Shown: one piece after another, positions 54,167 to 63,452 of the stretch
Layout: each line of letters starts with the position of its first letter
Numbering within the stretch: position 1 is the stretch's first letter
Assembly: GCA_023145215.1 (NCBI GenBank)
Contig: JAGLED010000002.1
Location: 22,721-86,720, forward strand
Source: Rhodospirillales bacterium
GTDB taxonomy: Bacteria > Pseudomonadota > Alphaproteobacteria > Rhodospirillales > Casp-alpha2
DNA: 64,000 bases
Direction: 5' to 3'
Program-made: the position numbers and the translations under genes
Notes under the pieces: model-generated
What the model saw: the letters and a program-made list of their open reading frames with translations, nothing else
Told to the model about the DNA's origin: nothing
Database searches by the model: none

Positions 54167-56977
54167 GTGGCCCACGGGGACGACGCGATGAATGCTCTGA
54201 CCAAGGTCGTCAAACCGCGCAAGATCATCGACCGTAAGGGCGTGCTGACTCGTCTGGACGAGCTGCTGAGCTGGTCCGGATATACGCCGGACAGCCGAAA
54301 CGAGGTGTTCGCGATTTATCGCGATGCGCTGGAAGAGGGCCGCGCCGAGGTCCGCCGCCGCTTCGAGGCGGGCGAGCAAAGCGGCAGCGAAACAGTGCAT
54401 GCCGGCGCCTATCTCATCGATCAACTGGTGCGGATCGTTTACGAGGTCGCGACCGAACACGTTTACCCGCAAGGGGTTGGTATTTCGTCCGATACCATGT
54501 CGGTGATCGCGACGGGCGGTTACGGGCGCGGGGAACTGGCGCCGCACTCGGACATCGATCTGATGTTCCTGCTGCCATACAAACTGACACCCCAGACCGA
54601 ACAGGTCGTCGAGTATGTGCTTTACACTCTATGGGATCTCGGCCTGAAAGTCGGGCACGCCACGCGTTCCGCCGAAGAAGCCGTCAGATTGTCGAAAGAC
54701 GATATCACGATCCGGACTAGCCTGCTGGAATCCCGCCTGATCACCGGCAACGAAGAGCAGTATCTGAAGTTCAAGAACCTGTTCCAGGAAGACGTCGTCA
54801 GCGACAGCGGCATGGCGTTCGTCGAGGCGAAGCTCGGCGAGCGCGACGACCGTCACGCGCGCATGGGCGATACGCGTTACGTGCTCGAGCCGAACATCAA
54901 GGACGGCAAGGGCGGGCTTCGCGACCTGCAAACCCTGATGTGGATCAGTAAATATCTGTATGGCGTGGAGACGATTGCCGACCTGAAGCAGACGGGAATT
55001 CTGACCGCCGACGATGCGCGGCGTTTCGACAAAGCGCAGGAATTCCTGTGGACCGTGCGCTGCCATCTGCATTATCTCGCCGACCGGCCGGAAGAACGTC
55101 TAACCTTCAACGTCCAGACCGACATCGGCGCGCGCATGGGTTACACGGATCATGCGGGTCTGAGCGGCGTCGAACGGTTCATGAAGCATTACTTTCTGAT
55201 CGCCAAGGATGTCGGCGACCTGACCCGAATCATCTGTGCCGCGCTCGAGGAACAGCACAAGAAGAAGCGGCGTCGTTTCCGCCTGCCCCGGTTCGGGAAG
55301 GGCGGGCCGGAGATCGACGGCTTCGACGTCGACGGTGACCGGCTTGTCGCCGCCAGCGACGATATCTTCGAGAAAGATCCGAAAAAGCTGCTGGACCTGT
55401 TCTGGCAGGCGCAGAAGCACGGTTTCGATGTTCACCCAAGTACCCTCAGGATCGTTACCAAAAACCTGAAACGGATCACGCGGAAAGTTCAGAACGACCC
55501 CACGGCAAACGAGATCTTCGTCAACATTTTGACCGGTCCGGATCCGGACAAGACATTGATGCGAATGAACGAGGCGGGGGTGTTCGGCAAGTTCGTCCCG
55601 GACTTCGGCCGTGTCGTCGCGCAGATGCAATACGACATGTACCATGTCTACACCGTTGACGAGCACACCATCCGGGCCATCGGCGTGTTGCACGGGATCG
55701 AAACCGGCAGACTGGTCGACGACCACCCGGTGGCCTGCTCCATCGTCGGCGAGGTGCAGTCCATGCGTGCGCTTTACGTCGCCGTGCTGCTGCACGATAT
55801 CGCTAAGGGACGGGGGGGCGATCATTCCGAGATCGGCGCCGATATCGCGCTCAAGCTGGGTCCGCGCCTCGGTCTTTCCGAATGGGAGACGGAGACCGTC
55901 TCGTGGCTCGTCCGCCATCACCTGTTGATGAGCCATACTGCCTTCAAGCGCGACATCGACGATCCGAAAACCGTCTCGGATTTCGTCGAGGTGGTTCAAT
56001 CGCCGGAACGCCTCAGACTGCTTCTGGTGCTGACCGTCGCCGACATTCGCGCGGTCGGCCCCAACGTTTGGAATGCCTGGAAAGCGGGCTTGTTGCGGGA
56101 ACTTTACTGGCATGCCCGCGAATTCATGTCCGGCGAAAGCCCCGAGGAGCGCCTCTCGAAACGTGCCGACACCGCGAAGCGCAAACTCGCCGCCGCGCTC
56201 GAAGAGACGTCGAAAGACTGGACGCCGGAACGGATTGAGGCGCATCTCGATCTTGCCCGCGATACCTACTGGCTGACGTTCGATACCGACGCCCTGCTCC
56301 GCCATGCCGAACTCATCCGCCAAGCCGCGATCAACAAACAGAATTTGAGGATCGAGTTGACCGCCGATGAAGATCACGATGCGACCGAGGTGGTGGTGTT
56401 CACCGTGGATCATCCCGGGCTGTTCGCCAAGGTCGCGGGTGCGCTTTCGCTCGGCAGCATCAACATCGTCGACGCCAAGATCGTGACGCTCAACAACGGC
56501 ATGGCGCTCGACACCTTCTGGGTGCAGGACGGCCAGGCCGAAGCGGTGTCCGGCGAAGCGCGCATGGAGCGTATCCGCCGCCGCATCGAGCGCGCGCTTT
56601 CGGGCCTCGAATCGCCGGCGTGGGAATTAAAAGAGGCACGCGAAAACGCCATGCCGTCCCGCACCAGCGTCTTCCAGGTGCCGCCCCGTGTCCTCATCGA
56701 TAACAAGGCAAGCCGGACCCACACGGTGATCGAAGTCAATGGCCGGGACCGGCTCGGGTTCCTGCACGACGTGACGAACGCGTTGACCAACGCCGGGTTG
56801 CAGATCGCGTCGGCACATGTCTCGACCTATGGCGAGCGGGTCGTCGACGTCTTTTATGTGAAGGACATTTTCGGCCTCAAGATGGAACAGTCGAACAAGA
56901 TCGAGGATGTCCGTTCGAAGCTGCTGGCTGCGATTTCCGGCGACAGCGGCAGCGGTAAACCGGAGGCCGCCGAGTGA
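54167..56977 (+). CDS. glnD: Bifunctional uridylyltransferase/uridylyl-removing enzyme GlnD
   Basis: A 936-residue protein. The nucleotidyltransferase motif ATGGYGRGELAPHSDIDLMF is near residue 115, an HD hydrolase motif VLLHDIAKGRGGDHSEIG near 540, and two ACT domains begin near 744 (VFTVDHPGLFAKVAGALSLG) and 853 (VIEVNGRDRLGFLHDVTNAL), which sense glutamine. It uridylylates and deuridylylates PII proteins. GTG 54167 with GGGAG about 10 bp upstream is taken as the start; ATG 54188 is possible. Confidence 0.96.
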   Translation: MAHGDDAMNALTKVVKPRKIIDRKGVLTRLDELLSWSGYTPDSRNEVFAIYRDALEEGRAEVRRRFEAGEQSGSETVHAGAYLIDQLVRIVYEVATEHVYPQGVGISSDTMSVIATGGYGRGELAPHSDIDLMFLLPYKLTPQTEQVVEYVLYTLWDLGLKVGHATRSAEEAVRLSKDDITIRTSLLESRLITGNEEQYLKFKNLFQEDVVSDSGMAFVEAKLGERDDRHARMGDTRYVLEPNIKDGKGGLRDLQTLMWISKYLYGVETIADLKQTGILTADDARRFDKAQEFLWTVRCHLHYLADRPEERLTFNVQTDIGARMGYTDHAGLSGVERFMKHYFLIAKDVGDLTRIICAALEEQHKKKRRRFRLPRFGKGGPEIDGFDVDGDRLVAASDDIFEKDPKKLLDLFWQAQKHGFDVHPSTLRIVTKNLKRITRKVQNDPTANEIFVNILTGPDPDKTLMRMNEAGVFGKFVPDFGRVVAQMQYDMYHVYTVDEHTIRAIGVLHGIETGRLVDDHPVACSIVGEVQSMRALYVAVLLHDIAKGRGGDHSEIGADIALKLGPRLGLSEWETETVSWLVRHHLLMSHTAFKRDIDDPKTVSDFVEVVQSPERLRLLLVLTVADIRAVGPNVWNAWKAGLLRELYWHAREFMSGESPEERLSKRADTAKRKLAAALEETSKDWTPERIEAHLDLARDTYWLTFDTDALLRHAELIRQAAINKQNLRIELTADEDHDATEVVVFTVDHPGLFAKVAGALSLGSINIVDAKIVTLNNGMALDTFWVQDGQAEAVSGEARMERIRRRIERALSGLESPAWELKEARENAMPSRTSVFQVPPRVLIDNKASRTHTVIEVNGRDRLGFLHDVTNALTNAGLQIASAHVSTYGERVVDVFYVKDIFGLKMEQSNKIEDVRSKLLAAISGDSGSGKPEAAE

Positions 56978-57035
56978 GCGCTATCGGCGGTGCCGGCGCC
57001 ATAACCTTGCCGCAATCTGATCCGAGCGTCCGGCC

Positions 57036-58583
57036 ATGAACCTGGTCCGCGCGATTTCCGCCATCGGCTCGATGACGATGCTAAGCCGTGTCTTCGGCTT
57101 CGCGCGCGACATTCTGATCGCAAACTTTCTGGGTGCGGGGACCGTCGCCGACGCGTTCGTCGTCGCGTTCCGGTTCCCGAACCTGTTCAGACGATTATTC
57201 GCAGAAGGGGCGTTCGCCGCTGCCTTCGTACCGATGTTCTCGCGCAGCCTCGAAGGCGAGGGCGCCGACGCTGCCAAGACGTTCGCCGAACACGCATTCA
57301 GCTTGCTCGCCGTGATCCTGTTCGTGTTCGTTGCCGCCGTCGAAATCGCGATGCCGTGGCTGATGCCCTACCTCGCGCCCGGCTTCGATAACGTGCCGGG
57401 CAAGATGGAGATGGCGACCGAGTTCTCGCGGATCGCTTTTCCCTATCTGCTGTTTATTTCGTTGGTCGCCTTACAGTCGGGCGTCCTGAACGCATTCGGC
57501 AAGTTCTCGGCCGCCGCGGCCGCGCCGGTTCTGTTGAATATCACCTTGATCGTGGCGTTGCTCGCGTTCGGCGGCTCCGACGAAGAATCCGGCCGTGCCC
57601 TGGTCTGGGGCGTGTTCGCCGCAGGGATCGTGCAGTTCATCTGGCTGGCGTGGCATTGCCGGCGGCAGGGCGTTCGGTTGCGCCTCGGGATGCCGAAACT
57701 GACCGACAAGGTCCGCACGCTCGGCCGGCGCATTCTTCCCGTCGTCTTCGGCGCGAGCCTTTATCAGATCAACCTGCTGATCGGCACCATCCTCGCGACG
57801 ACGATATCCGACGGCGCGGTGTCTTATTTGTATTATGCCGATCGCGTGACGCAGTTGCCGCTTGGGGTGGTGGGAATTGCTGTCGGCACGGCGTTGCTGC
57901 CGATGATCTCGCGGCAGTTGGAGGCGGGCGACGACGGTAAAGCGAATACCTCGCAGAACCGCGGGATCGAAATCGCCCTTCTTTTAACCGTGCCGGCGGC
58001 GCTCGCGCTCATCGTCATCCCCGAGCCGATCATCCAGGTCCTTTTTGAGCGGGGTGCGTTCGGTGCGGACGCCAGCGAAGCAACGGCGTTGGCTTTGATG
58101 GCGTACGCTATAGGTCTTCCCGCTTACGTCGGGATTCGTGTATTCACGCCCGGCTATTTTGCCCGCGAAGATACCGCGACACCGGTTCGGATCGCGGCGT
58201 TGGCGATGGTCGTCAACGTGGTCCTCAATCTCGTGCTGATGCAATCGCTGGGGCATGTCGGCATTGCGCTGGCATCGAGCGTCTCGGCATGGCTCAACAT
58301 CCTTCTCCTGGTTGCCGTGCTGGCGAAGCGCGGGCACTACGCACCCGACGCACGGCTGATGTCGCGCCTGCTCGGTATTGCCGGCGCGAGCGCCGTCATG
58401 GCGGGCGCGCTCTGGTTCGCCGCCGCCTGGGCGGTGCCGTGGTTGGCGGGACCGATTGTCGAGCAGGTCGTGGCGTTGACCGTCCTCGTCATTGGCGGGC
58501 TTGCCCTTTATCTGATTGCGGCCCGGTTGTTCCGGGTTTACTCGATTGCCGAGATCAAGGGTACGCTTCGCCGCGCGCGCTGA
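57036..58583 (+). CDS. murJ: Lipid II flippase MurJ (MviN)
   Basis: A 515-residue membrane protein of the MOP superfamily with about 14 hydrophobic segments. TMLSRVFGFARDILIANFLG near residue 11, DAFVVAFRFPNLFRRLFAEG near 38 and AFAAAFVPMFSRSLEGEGAD form the conserved start; SYLYYADRVTQLPLGVVGIA near 263 is a further signature. It flips lipid II to the periplasm for peptidoglycan synthesis. It lies 58 bp after glnD and 69 bp before trpS. Confidence 0.97.
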   Translation: MNLVRAISAIGSMTMLSRVFGFARDILIANFLGAGTVADAFVVAFRFPNLFRRLFAEGAFAAAFVPMFSRSLEGEGADAAKTFAEHAFSLLAVILFVFVAAVEIAMPWLMPYLAPGFDNVPGKMEMATEFSRIAFPYLLFISLVALQSGVLNAFGKFSAAAAAPVLLNITLIVALLAFGGSDEESGRALVWGVFAAGIVQFIWLAWHCRRQGVRLRLGMPKLTDKVRTLGRRILPVVFGASLYQINLLIGTILATTISDGAVSYLYYADRVTQLPLGVVGIAVGTALLPMISRQLEAGDDGKANTSQNRGIEIALLLTVPAALALIVIPEPIIQVLFERGAFGADASEATALALMAYAIGLPAYVGIRVFTPGYFAREDTATPVRIAALAMVVNVVLNLVLMQSLGHVGIALASSVSAWLNILLLVAVLAKRGHYAPDARLMSRLLGIAGASAVMAGALWFAAAWAVPWLAGPIVEQVVALTVLVIGGLALYLIAARLFRVYSIAEIKGTLRRAR

Positions 58584-58652
58584 CCGCTTGACCGCCTCTA
58601 TCGGGCGCGCGATAACCCGCCTTCGGAATACGCAACCGGAACCGAACCGATC

Positions 58653-59669
58653 ATGACTGAGCGAATTTTCTCCGGCGTCCAGCCGACCGGCAACCTGCAT
58701 CTTGGGAACTATCTGGGGGCGATCCGGAACTGGGTGGCGCTGCAGAACGACTTCGAATGCCTGTTCTGCGTCGTCGATCTGCACGCGATCACGGTGTGGC
58801 AGGACCCGGCCAAATTGCGTTCGTCGACGCGTGAAGTCGCGGCCGCGATGATCGCCGCCGGCATCGACCCGAAGAAACACATTATCTTCAATCAGTCGCA
58901 GGTCCCCGGTCATGCCGAGCTGGCGTGGATCTTCAACTGCGTCGCGCGTATGGGCTGGCTCGGCCGCATGACCCAGTTCAAGGAGAAAGCCGGCAAGGAC
59001 CGCGAGAATGCGTCGGTCGGGCTGTTCGCCTATCCGAACCTGATGGCGGCGGACATCCTTTTATACAAAGGAACACACGTGCCGGTCGGCGAAGACCAGA
59101 AACAGCACCTGGAACTGGCGCGCGACATCGCCCACAAGTTCAACAATGACTTCAAGACCGAGACGTTCCCAATCCCGGAACCGTTGATCCTGGGAACCGC
59201 GACGCGCGTCATGTCCCTTAAGGACGGTACCGCAAAGATGTCGAAGTCCGACCCGTCCGATCTGTCGCGTATCAATATGACCGACGACGCCGACACCATC
59301 GCGCGCAAGATCAGGAAGGCGAAAACCGATCCGGATCTGCTGCCGGACAACCGGGCCGGTCTCGACGCGCGGCCCGAGGCCCGAAATCTGATCGGCATTT
59401 ACGCGGCGCTCGCCGATACCACGGTGGACGCCGCCGTCGAGGAATTCGCCGGCCAGCAGTTCTCGGCGCTCAAGGAACGCTTGTCTGAGGTCGCGGTTGC
59501 CAACCTGTCGCCGATTCAGGACGAGTATCGCCGCCTTTTGGATGACAAGGCGACCATCGACGACGTGCTGGCCGACGGCGCCGAGCGGGCATGCGCGCTT
59601 TCCGAACCCGTCTTGCGCGAGGTTCACGACGTGATCGGTTTCCTGCGCCCCAAGAGAAAGCGCGGCTGA
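58653..59669 (+). CDS. trpS: Tryptophanyl-tRNA synthetase
   Basis: A 338-residue class I enzyme. The HIGH-like motif is [17 protein letters not shown] near residue 6, [20 protein letters not shown] near 130 is conserved, and the KMSKS motif ([16 protein letters not shown]) is near residue 195. The length is normal. No attenuator or T-box was seen upstream. Confidence 0.98.
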   Translation: MTERIFSGVQPTGNLHLGNYLGAIRNWVALQNDFECLFCVVDLHAITVWQDPAKLRSSTREVAAAMIAAGIDPKKHIIFNQSQVPGHAELAWIFNCVARMGWLGRMTQFKEKAGKDRENASVGLFAYPNLMAADILLYKGTHVPVGEDQKQHLELARDIAHKFNNDFKTETFPIPEPLILGTATRVMSLKDGTAKMSKSDPSDLSRINMTDDADTIARKIRKAKTDPDLLPDNRAGLDARPEARNLIGIYAALADTTVDAAVEEFAGQQFSALKERLSEVAVANLSPIQDEYRRLLDDKATIDDVLADGAERACALSEPVLREVHDVIGFLRPKRKRG

Positions 59670-59770
59670 CCCCTCTGGGCGGTTGCATGTGGCTGTTCCC
59701 GGACCCACCTAATGGGCTATAGTCGCAAGAACGATCAGCGCCGCGCACAACGGCGGCAATGGAGAGTGAC

Positions 59771-60322
59771 ATGTTTATCCAGACCGAAAGCACCCCGAAT
59801 CCGGCGACGTTGAAATTCCTGCCGGGCAAGGCCGTGATGCAGAACGGGACCGCGAATTTCGCCGAGGCGTCCGAAGCGCAGCGCTCGCCGATGGCGACGC
59901 GCCTGTTCGCGATCGAGGGTGTTGCCGGCGTATTTCTGGGTTCCGACTTCGTGACCGTCACGAAAACCGATGACAAGGATTGGGACGTGCTGCGCCCGCA
60001 GGTGCTGGGCGGCATCATGGAGCATTACCAGTCGGGCCGCCCGATGATCGAAGAAGAGGCTGGCAGCGAGCTCGGAAGCGATGGCGACGACGATCCGATC
60101 GTTAAGCAAATCAAAGAGTTAATCGATACGCGTGTGCGTCCGGCAGTGGCACAGGACGGCGGCGACATCGTGTTCAAGGGCTTCGAAAGCGGCATCGTCT
60201 CGTTGCACATGCAGGGCGCGTGCGCCGGTTGCCCGAGTTCGACGGCAACGCTGAAGCACGGAATCGAGAACATGTTACGGTACTATGTGCCGGAAGTTCA
60301 GGAAGTTCGGGCGGTAGAATAA
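59771..60322 (+). CDS. nfuA: Fe-S cluster carrier protein, NfuA/NifU-like
   Basis: A 183-residue protein. The N-terminal Nfu domain (FIQTESTPNPATLKFLPGKA) and the C-terminal NifU domain (VRPAVAQDGGDIVFKGFESG, MQGACAGCPSSTATL) are both present. The C-x2-C of CAGC binds a 4Fe-4S cluster for delivery to apoproteins. ATG 59771 with GGAGAG upstream is preferred over an in-frame codon at 59759. Confidence 0.95.
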   Translation: MFIQTESTPNPATLKFLPGKAVMQNGTANFAEASEAQRSPMATRLFAIEGVAGVFLGSDFVTVTKTDDKDWDVLRPQVLGGIMEHYQSGRPMIEEEAGSELGSDGDDDPIVKQIKELIDTRVRPAVAQDGGDIVFKGFESGIVSLHMQGACAGCPSSTATLKHGIENMLRYYVPEVQEVRAVE

Positions 60323-60355
60323 GCCGCGCGTTTTCTCCAAAAAGGCGGCTTTAAA
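60321..60355 (+). terminator. Candidate terminator after nfuA
   Basis: AAGCCGC (60321-60327), overlapping the nfuA stop, pairs perfectly with GCGGCTT (60345-60351), a 7-bp stem with a 17-nt loop, followed by TAAAATTT. The T run is short, so efficiency is doubtful. Confidence 0.4.
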
Positions 60356-60553
60356 ATTTACGAAAATTGACGTCGAAATTCGGTAGCATGGTCTACCTAA
60401 CTGTGTTAACCATGACGCCACTAAATGCCGGCCAGTGATCCGACAGGTAAAAATGCCGTCGGGGATATAAGAACAGAGCCGAAAAATCCCAGGGCGAACG
60501 AAACGAGATTGAGGGACGGCGTGCATGCCGCAAACATGCCGCCGGAAGCAGCA

Positions 60554-61564
60554 ATGACGACTCGTAAATTCGACCATTTGGTTCTCAGCATTGTGGGTGG
60601 GGCCGTAATCGCCACCGGTTTGGCAATGCTCGTGAATCCGCAGTCGGGCGTGACCGCGAACCCGCGCGTTTCTTTCGATCAGGCGCACGCGGAGTCCGGG
60701 CATCTGAACCAGGGTGTGGAGGAAGTCGCGCCCGAGGAAATCGAAGTCGCCGCCGGTATCTCGGCATCTTCGCTGCGCGAGGCGCAGGCGTTGGCGGAAC
60801 GTTTCGAGACCATGGGCTATCGCCTGGAGCACATCCGTGAAAACGGCGCCCCGGTGCCGCGCGTCTTTCTTGCAGAGATGCCGCGCGACCTGCACGCGGT
60901 CCCGGAAGTCGCACTGAAGAAGACGGTCTTTTTCCAGACCATGCTGCCGCTGATTCTGCAGGAAAACGAACGTATCCTGGCGGACCGCCATCGTTTGATC
61001 CGCCTGAAGGCCGAACAGGCGCTCGGCAATCCGCTTGCGGCGCGCGACCGTCTCTGGCTTGCCGTTCTAGCCGACCGCTACAAGGTCAAAGACGAGAAGC
61101 TGGATAAGCTGCTCAGCCGCGTCGACGTCATCCCGCCCTCGCTGGCAATGGCACAGGCGGCAGAAGAGAGCGGGTGGGGAACCTCGCGATTCGCGCAGCA
61201 CGGCAATGCGATTTTCGGTCAATGGACCACCGCTGACGGCGAGGGGTTGATCCCCGAGGACCGTCCCGAAGGTATGGACCATAAGGTGCGGGCATTCGAC
61301 AACCTGCAGCAGTCGGTTGCGGCCTATATGCGCAATCTGAACACGCATCGCGCTTATGCGTCGCTGCGCCGCGAGCGGGCCAAGCTGCGCCAGCGGGGCG
61401 ATGCACTGGACGGCAAGGCACTCGCCGGCACGCTGACAAAGTATTCAGAGCGCGGTCAAGAATACGTCGACAGCGTGCGTACCATCATCGATGCGAACGG
61501 TCTTCGCGCACTGGATGATGCGCGCCTGATCGCCGACAGCGCTGACGACGATCAGTCGGTCTGA
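60554..61564 (+). CDS. Bax-like glucosaminidase (peptidoglycan hydrolase)
   Basis: A protein of about 336 residues from ATG 60554. Residues 5-27 are a single N-terminal membrane anchor (HLVLSIVGGAVIATGLAMLV). The catalytic glucosaminidase domain starts near residue 150: LLPRVDVIPP-like segment, then AMAQAAEESGWGTSRFAQHG with the catalytic Glu, NAIFGQWTTADGEG and YMRNLNTHRAYASLRRERAK. It is expected to cleave GlcNAc-MurNAc bonds from the periplasmic side. GGAAG lies 7 bp before 60554. The frame stays open to 60425, adding 43 hydrophilic residues that would precede the anchor; that longer start has no ribosome binding site. Confidence 0.82.
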   Translation: MTTRKFDHLVLSIVGGAVIATGLAMLVNPQSGVTANPRVSFDQAHAESGHLNQGVEEVAPEEIEVAAGISASSLREAQALAERFETMGYRLEHIRENGAPVPRVFLAEMPRDLHAVPEVALKKTVFFQTMLPLILQENERILADRHRLIRLKAEQALGNPLAARDRLWLAVLADRYKVKDEKLDKLLSRVDVIPPSLAMAQAAEESGWGTSRFAQHGNAIFGQWTTADGEGLIPEDRPEGMDHKVRAFDNLQQSVAAYMRNLNTHRAYASLRRERAKLRQRGDALDGKALAGTLTKYSERGQEYVDSVRTIIDANGLRALDDARLIADSADDDQSV

Positions 61565-62616
61565 ACTTTTTTCGGAACGTAGAACTGTCTGCCGAACCAG
61601 TACCAACGGCCGTCGCCGGCCGGCATGGTGCAGTTCAGGCGTGTGCGTCCCGGCGGCATCGCCTTGTCGGTCCTGACCTCGATCCGTTTGCCCAACCGCT
61701 GCAGGTCCAGCGTTTCGACGTGAGACGCATAACAGTTGAGCCGGTCCAGGCCGCTTGTCGGCCAGGTCAGGGTGAAACCGATCAGCGGCGGATTGGGTTT
61801 GGTGACCGTCGGGTCGTCGGGCGTGACATCGGCGGCACGAATAGGCAGCGCATTGGCGGCGAGTTTGAAACGATCGATCGAACCGAAGGCCTCGTTCATC
61901 GCGAACCGGGGCAGGTAATAAAGCTCGCCCCCGGTGCCGATCGCCCCTGAGTGCTGACCGAACGCGGCAACGAACCCCTCGCTTTTGACCAGCGCCATGA
62001 CTTCGTTGTTTGTTTCGCCATATGGATAGGCGAACAGATCGGGCGCGTGCCCGAGCTTTTTCTCGAACAGCGCGTTCGAGGCCCGAAGTTCGGCCTTGAT
62101 CGCATCCGGCGACAGATCAGCCATGTGCGGGTGAGACTTCGTCTGGCTGCCGATAACCACCCCCTGATCGGCGATCTCCTTGATCTGGTTCCAGTCCATG
62201 TAGCGTGAAAGACCGCGCTCGACCGGGTCCGTGGCAACGAAGACCGTTAACGGGAAGCCGGCTTCCCTGAGGATCGGCCAGGCGCGTGTGTAAACGGATT
62301 CGTAGGCGTCATCGACACTTAGGCCCACGGTTTTGGGCGGCAGAGCCTCACCCGACCTGAGGGCCGCGACGATCTTCGGCAGAGAGACGACATTGTAGCC
62401 GCCGGTCCGCAATTCTTCGACGTGGGCGCGGAATTGCTCCATCGTCACGTTGGTCGACGGAAAATCCGTCTCGCCAAAGCGGTGATACATAATCACAACC
62501 GCCTTCGTGGCCGGTTCGTCGGCCCGAGCTTCGGTTGCCAACGTTGGCCAGCCACCGGTGATAGACGCGGCAAAAAACGCCGCTGCGATTAGCGAAAAAA
62601 TACGAAAAGTTTTCAT
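61552..62616 (-). CDS. NodB-type polysaccharide deacetylase family protein with altered metal site
   Basis: A 354-residue secreted protein: signal peptide to about residue 32 (cleavage after ARA), NodB-homology domain about 35-210 (VVIMYHRFGETDFPSTNVTM, VGLSVDDAYESVYTRAWPIL), then a C-terminal beta domain ending in GDGRWYWFGRQFYVPKK. Family members remove N-acetyl groups from chitin-like or peptidoglycan sugars. The Asp pair 102-103 is kept, but motif 1 reads SVDDA instead of TFDDG, and motif 2 reads QTKSHP, so the first metal His is Gln158. Activity is therefore uncertain. The stop region overlaps the convergent glucosaminidase gene by 13 bp. Confidence 0.85.
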   Translation of the reverse strand: MKTFRIFSLIAAAFFAASITGGWPTLATEARADEPATKAVVIMYHRFGETDFPSTNVTMEQFRAHVEELRTGGYNVVSLPKIVAALRSGEALPPKTVGLSVDDAYESVYTRAWPILREAGFPLTVFVATDPVERGLSRYMDWNQIKEIADQGVVIGSQTKSHPHMADLSPDAIKAELRASNALFEKKLGHAPDLFAYPYGETNNEVMALVKSEGFVAAFGQHSGAIGTGGELYYLPRFAMNEAFGSIDRFKLAANALPIRAADVTPDDPTVTKPNPPLIGFTLTWPTSGLDRLNCYASHVETLDLQRLGKRIEVRTDKAMPPGRTRLNCTMPAGDGRWYWFGRQFYVPKKVQTD

Positions 62617-62788
62617 TCACGCTCCCCCTTCGAGCGCCGGATCAGACTGAAACATGAGGACTTTACGCAATCTTAGCAAGAATTGTTGCGGTTTCGTCTC
62701 AAGATACTCAAGTATGAAAGAACGCCCCAAATCGGTCTGTGATGCAACGCACGATCGACAAACCCATTCACGACCAAGGAGGTATCCG
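62617..62788. promoter_or_regulatory. Divergent intergenic region upstream of the nitroreductase gene
   Basis: This 172-bp gap lies between the deacetylase start and the nitroreductase gene. It contains ATACT-CA-AGTAT (62704-62715), a small palindrome that could be an operator, and a strong Shine-Dalgarno AAGGAGG (62776-62782) for the nitroreductase. No RNA gene seen. Confidence 0.35.
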
Positions 62789-63391
62789 ATGACGGATCGT
62801 CAAGCGACACCCATTGATTCCGATGCGCTCGACACGCTGTTCATGGAGGCGCGTACCTATAACCACTGGTCCGACAAGTCTGTGCCGGTGTCACTGTTGG
62901 AGGATATCTGGAACATCGCCCGTATGGGCCCGACCAGCGCCAACTGCAGTCCGTGCCGCATCGTTTTTGTGACCTCGGACGATGCCAAGGAAAAGCTCCG
63001 TCCTTGTCTGATGGAAGGCAACGTGGACAAGACCATGGAGGCGCCGGCAACGGCGATCATCGGCCACGACATGGCGTTCTACGAAAAACTGCCGAAGCTG
63101 TTTCCGCATACGGACGCCAGATCCTGGTTTGCCGGCAAAGACGACCTGATTCAGGAAACGGCGTTTCGCAACGGCACACTGCAGGGGGCATATCTGATGC
63201 TGGCGGCGCGCGCCCTCGGTCTTGATTGCGGTCCCATGTCCGGGTTCGATAAGGAAAAGGTCAACGCCGCATTCTTTGCCGATACGTCGATCAAAGCGAA
63301 CTTTCTCTGCAACATTGGCTACGGCACCGAACAAGACCTGTTCCCGAGAAGCCCGCGCCTTGCGTTTGCAGAAGCGTGCCGCGTCGAATAA
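62789..63391 (+). CDS. Nitroreductase family protein, RutE/HadB-like
   Basis: A 200-residue flavoprotein. [20 protein letters not shown] near residue 21, [20 protein letters not shown] near 46 and [20 protein letters not shown] near 135 fit the RutE/HadB subgroup, which reduces 3-hydroxypropionate precursors (malonic semialdehyde) in pyrimidine breakdown or nitro compounds. No other rut genes are nearby, so the role is left general. ATG 62789 has AAGGAGG 6 bp upstream. Confidence 0.87.
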   Translation: MTDRQATPIDSDALDTLFMEARTYNHWSDKSVPVSLLEDIWNIARMGPTSANCSPCRIVFVTSDDAKEKLRPCLMEGNVDKTMEAPATAIIGHDMAFYEKLPKLFPHTDARSWFAGKDDLIQETAFRNGTLQGAYLMLAARALGLDCGPMSGFDKEKVNAAFFADTSIKANFLCNIGYGTEQDLFPRSPRLAFAEACRVE

Positions 63392-63452
63392 TAGATCGTT
63401 CATCCGCGCCCACGGGGGCGCCCTGGACATCTTTTAACCGGCGGACCAAGAC

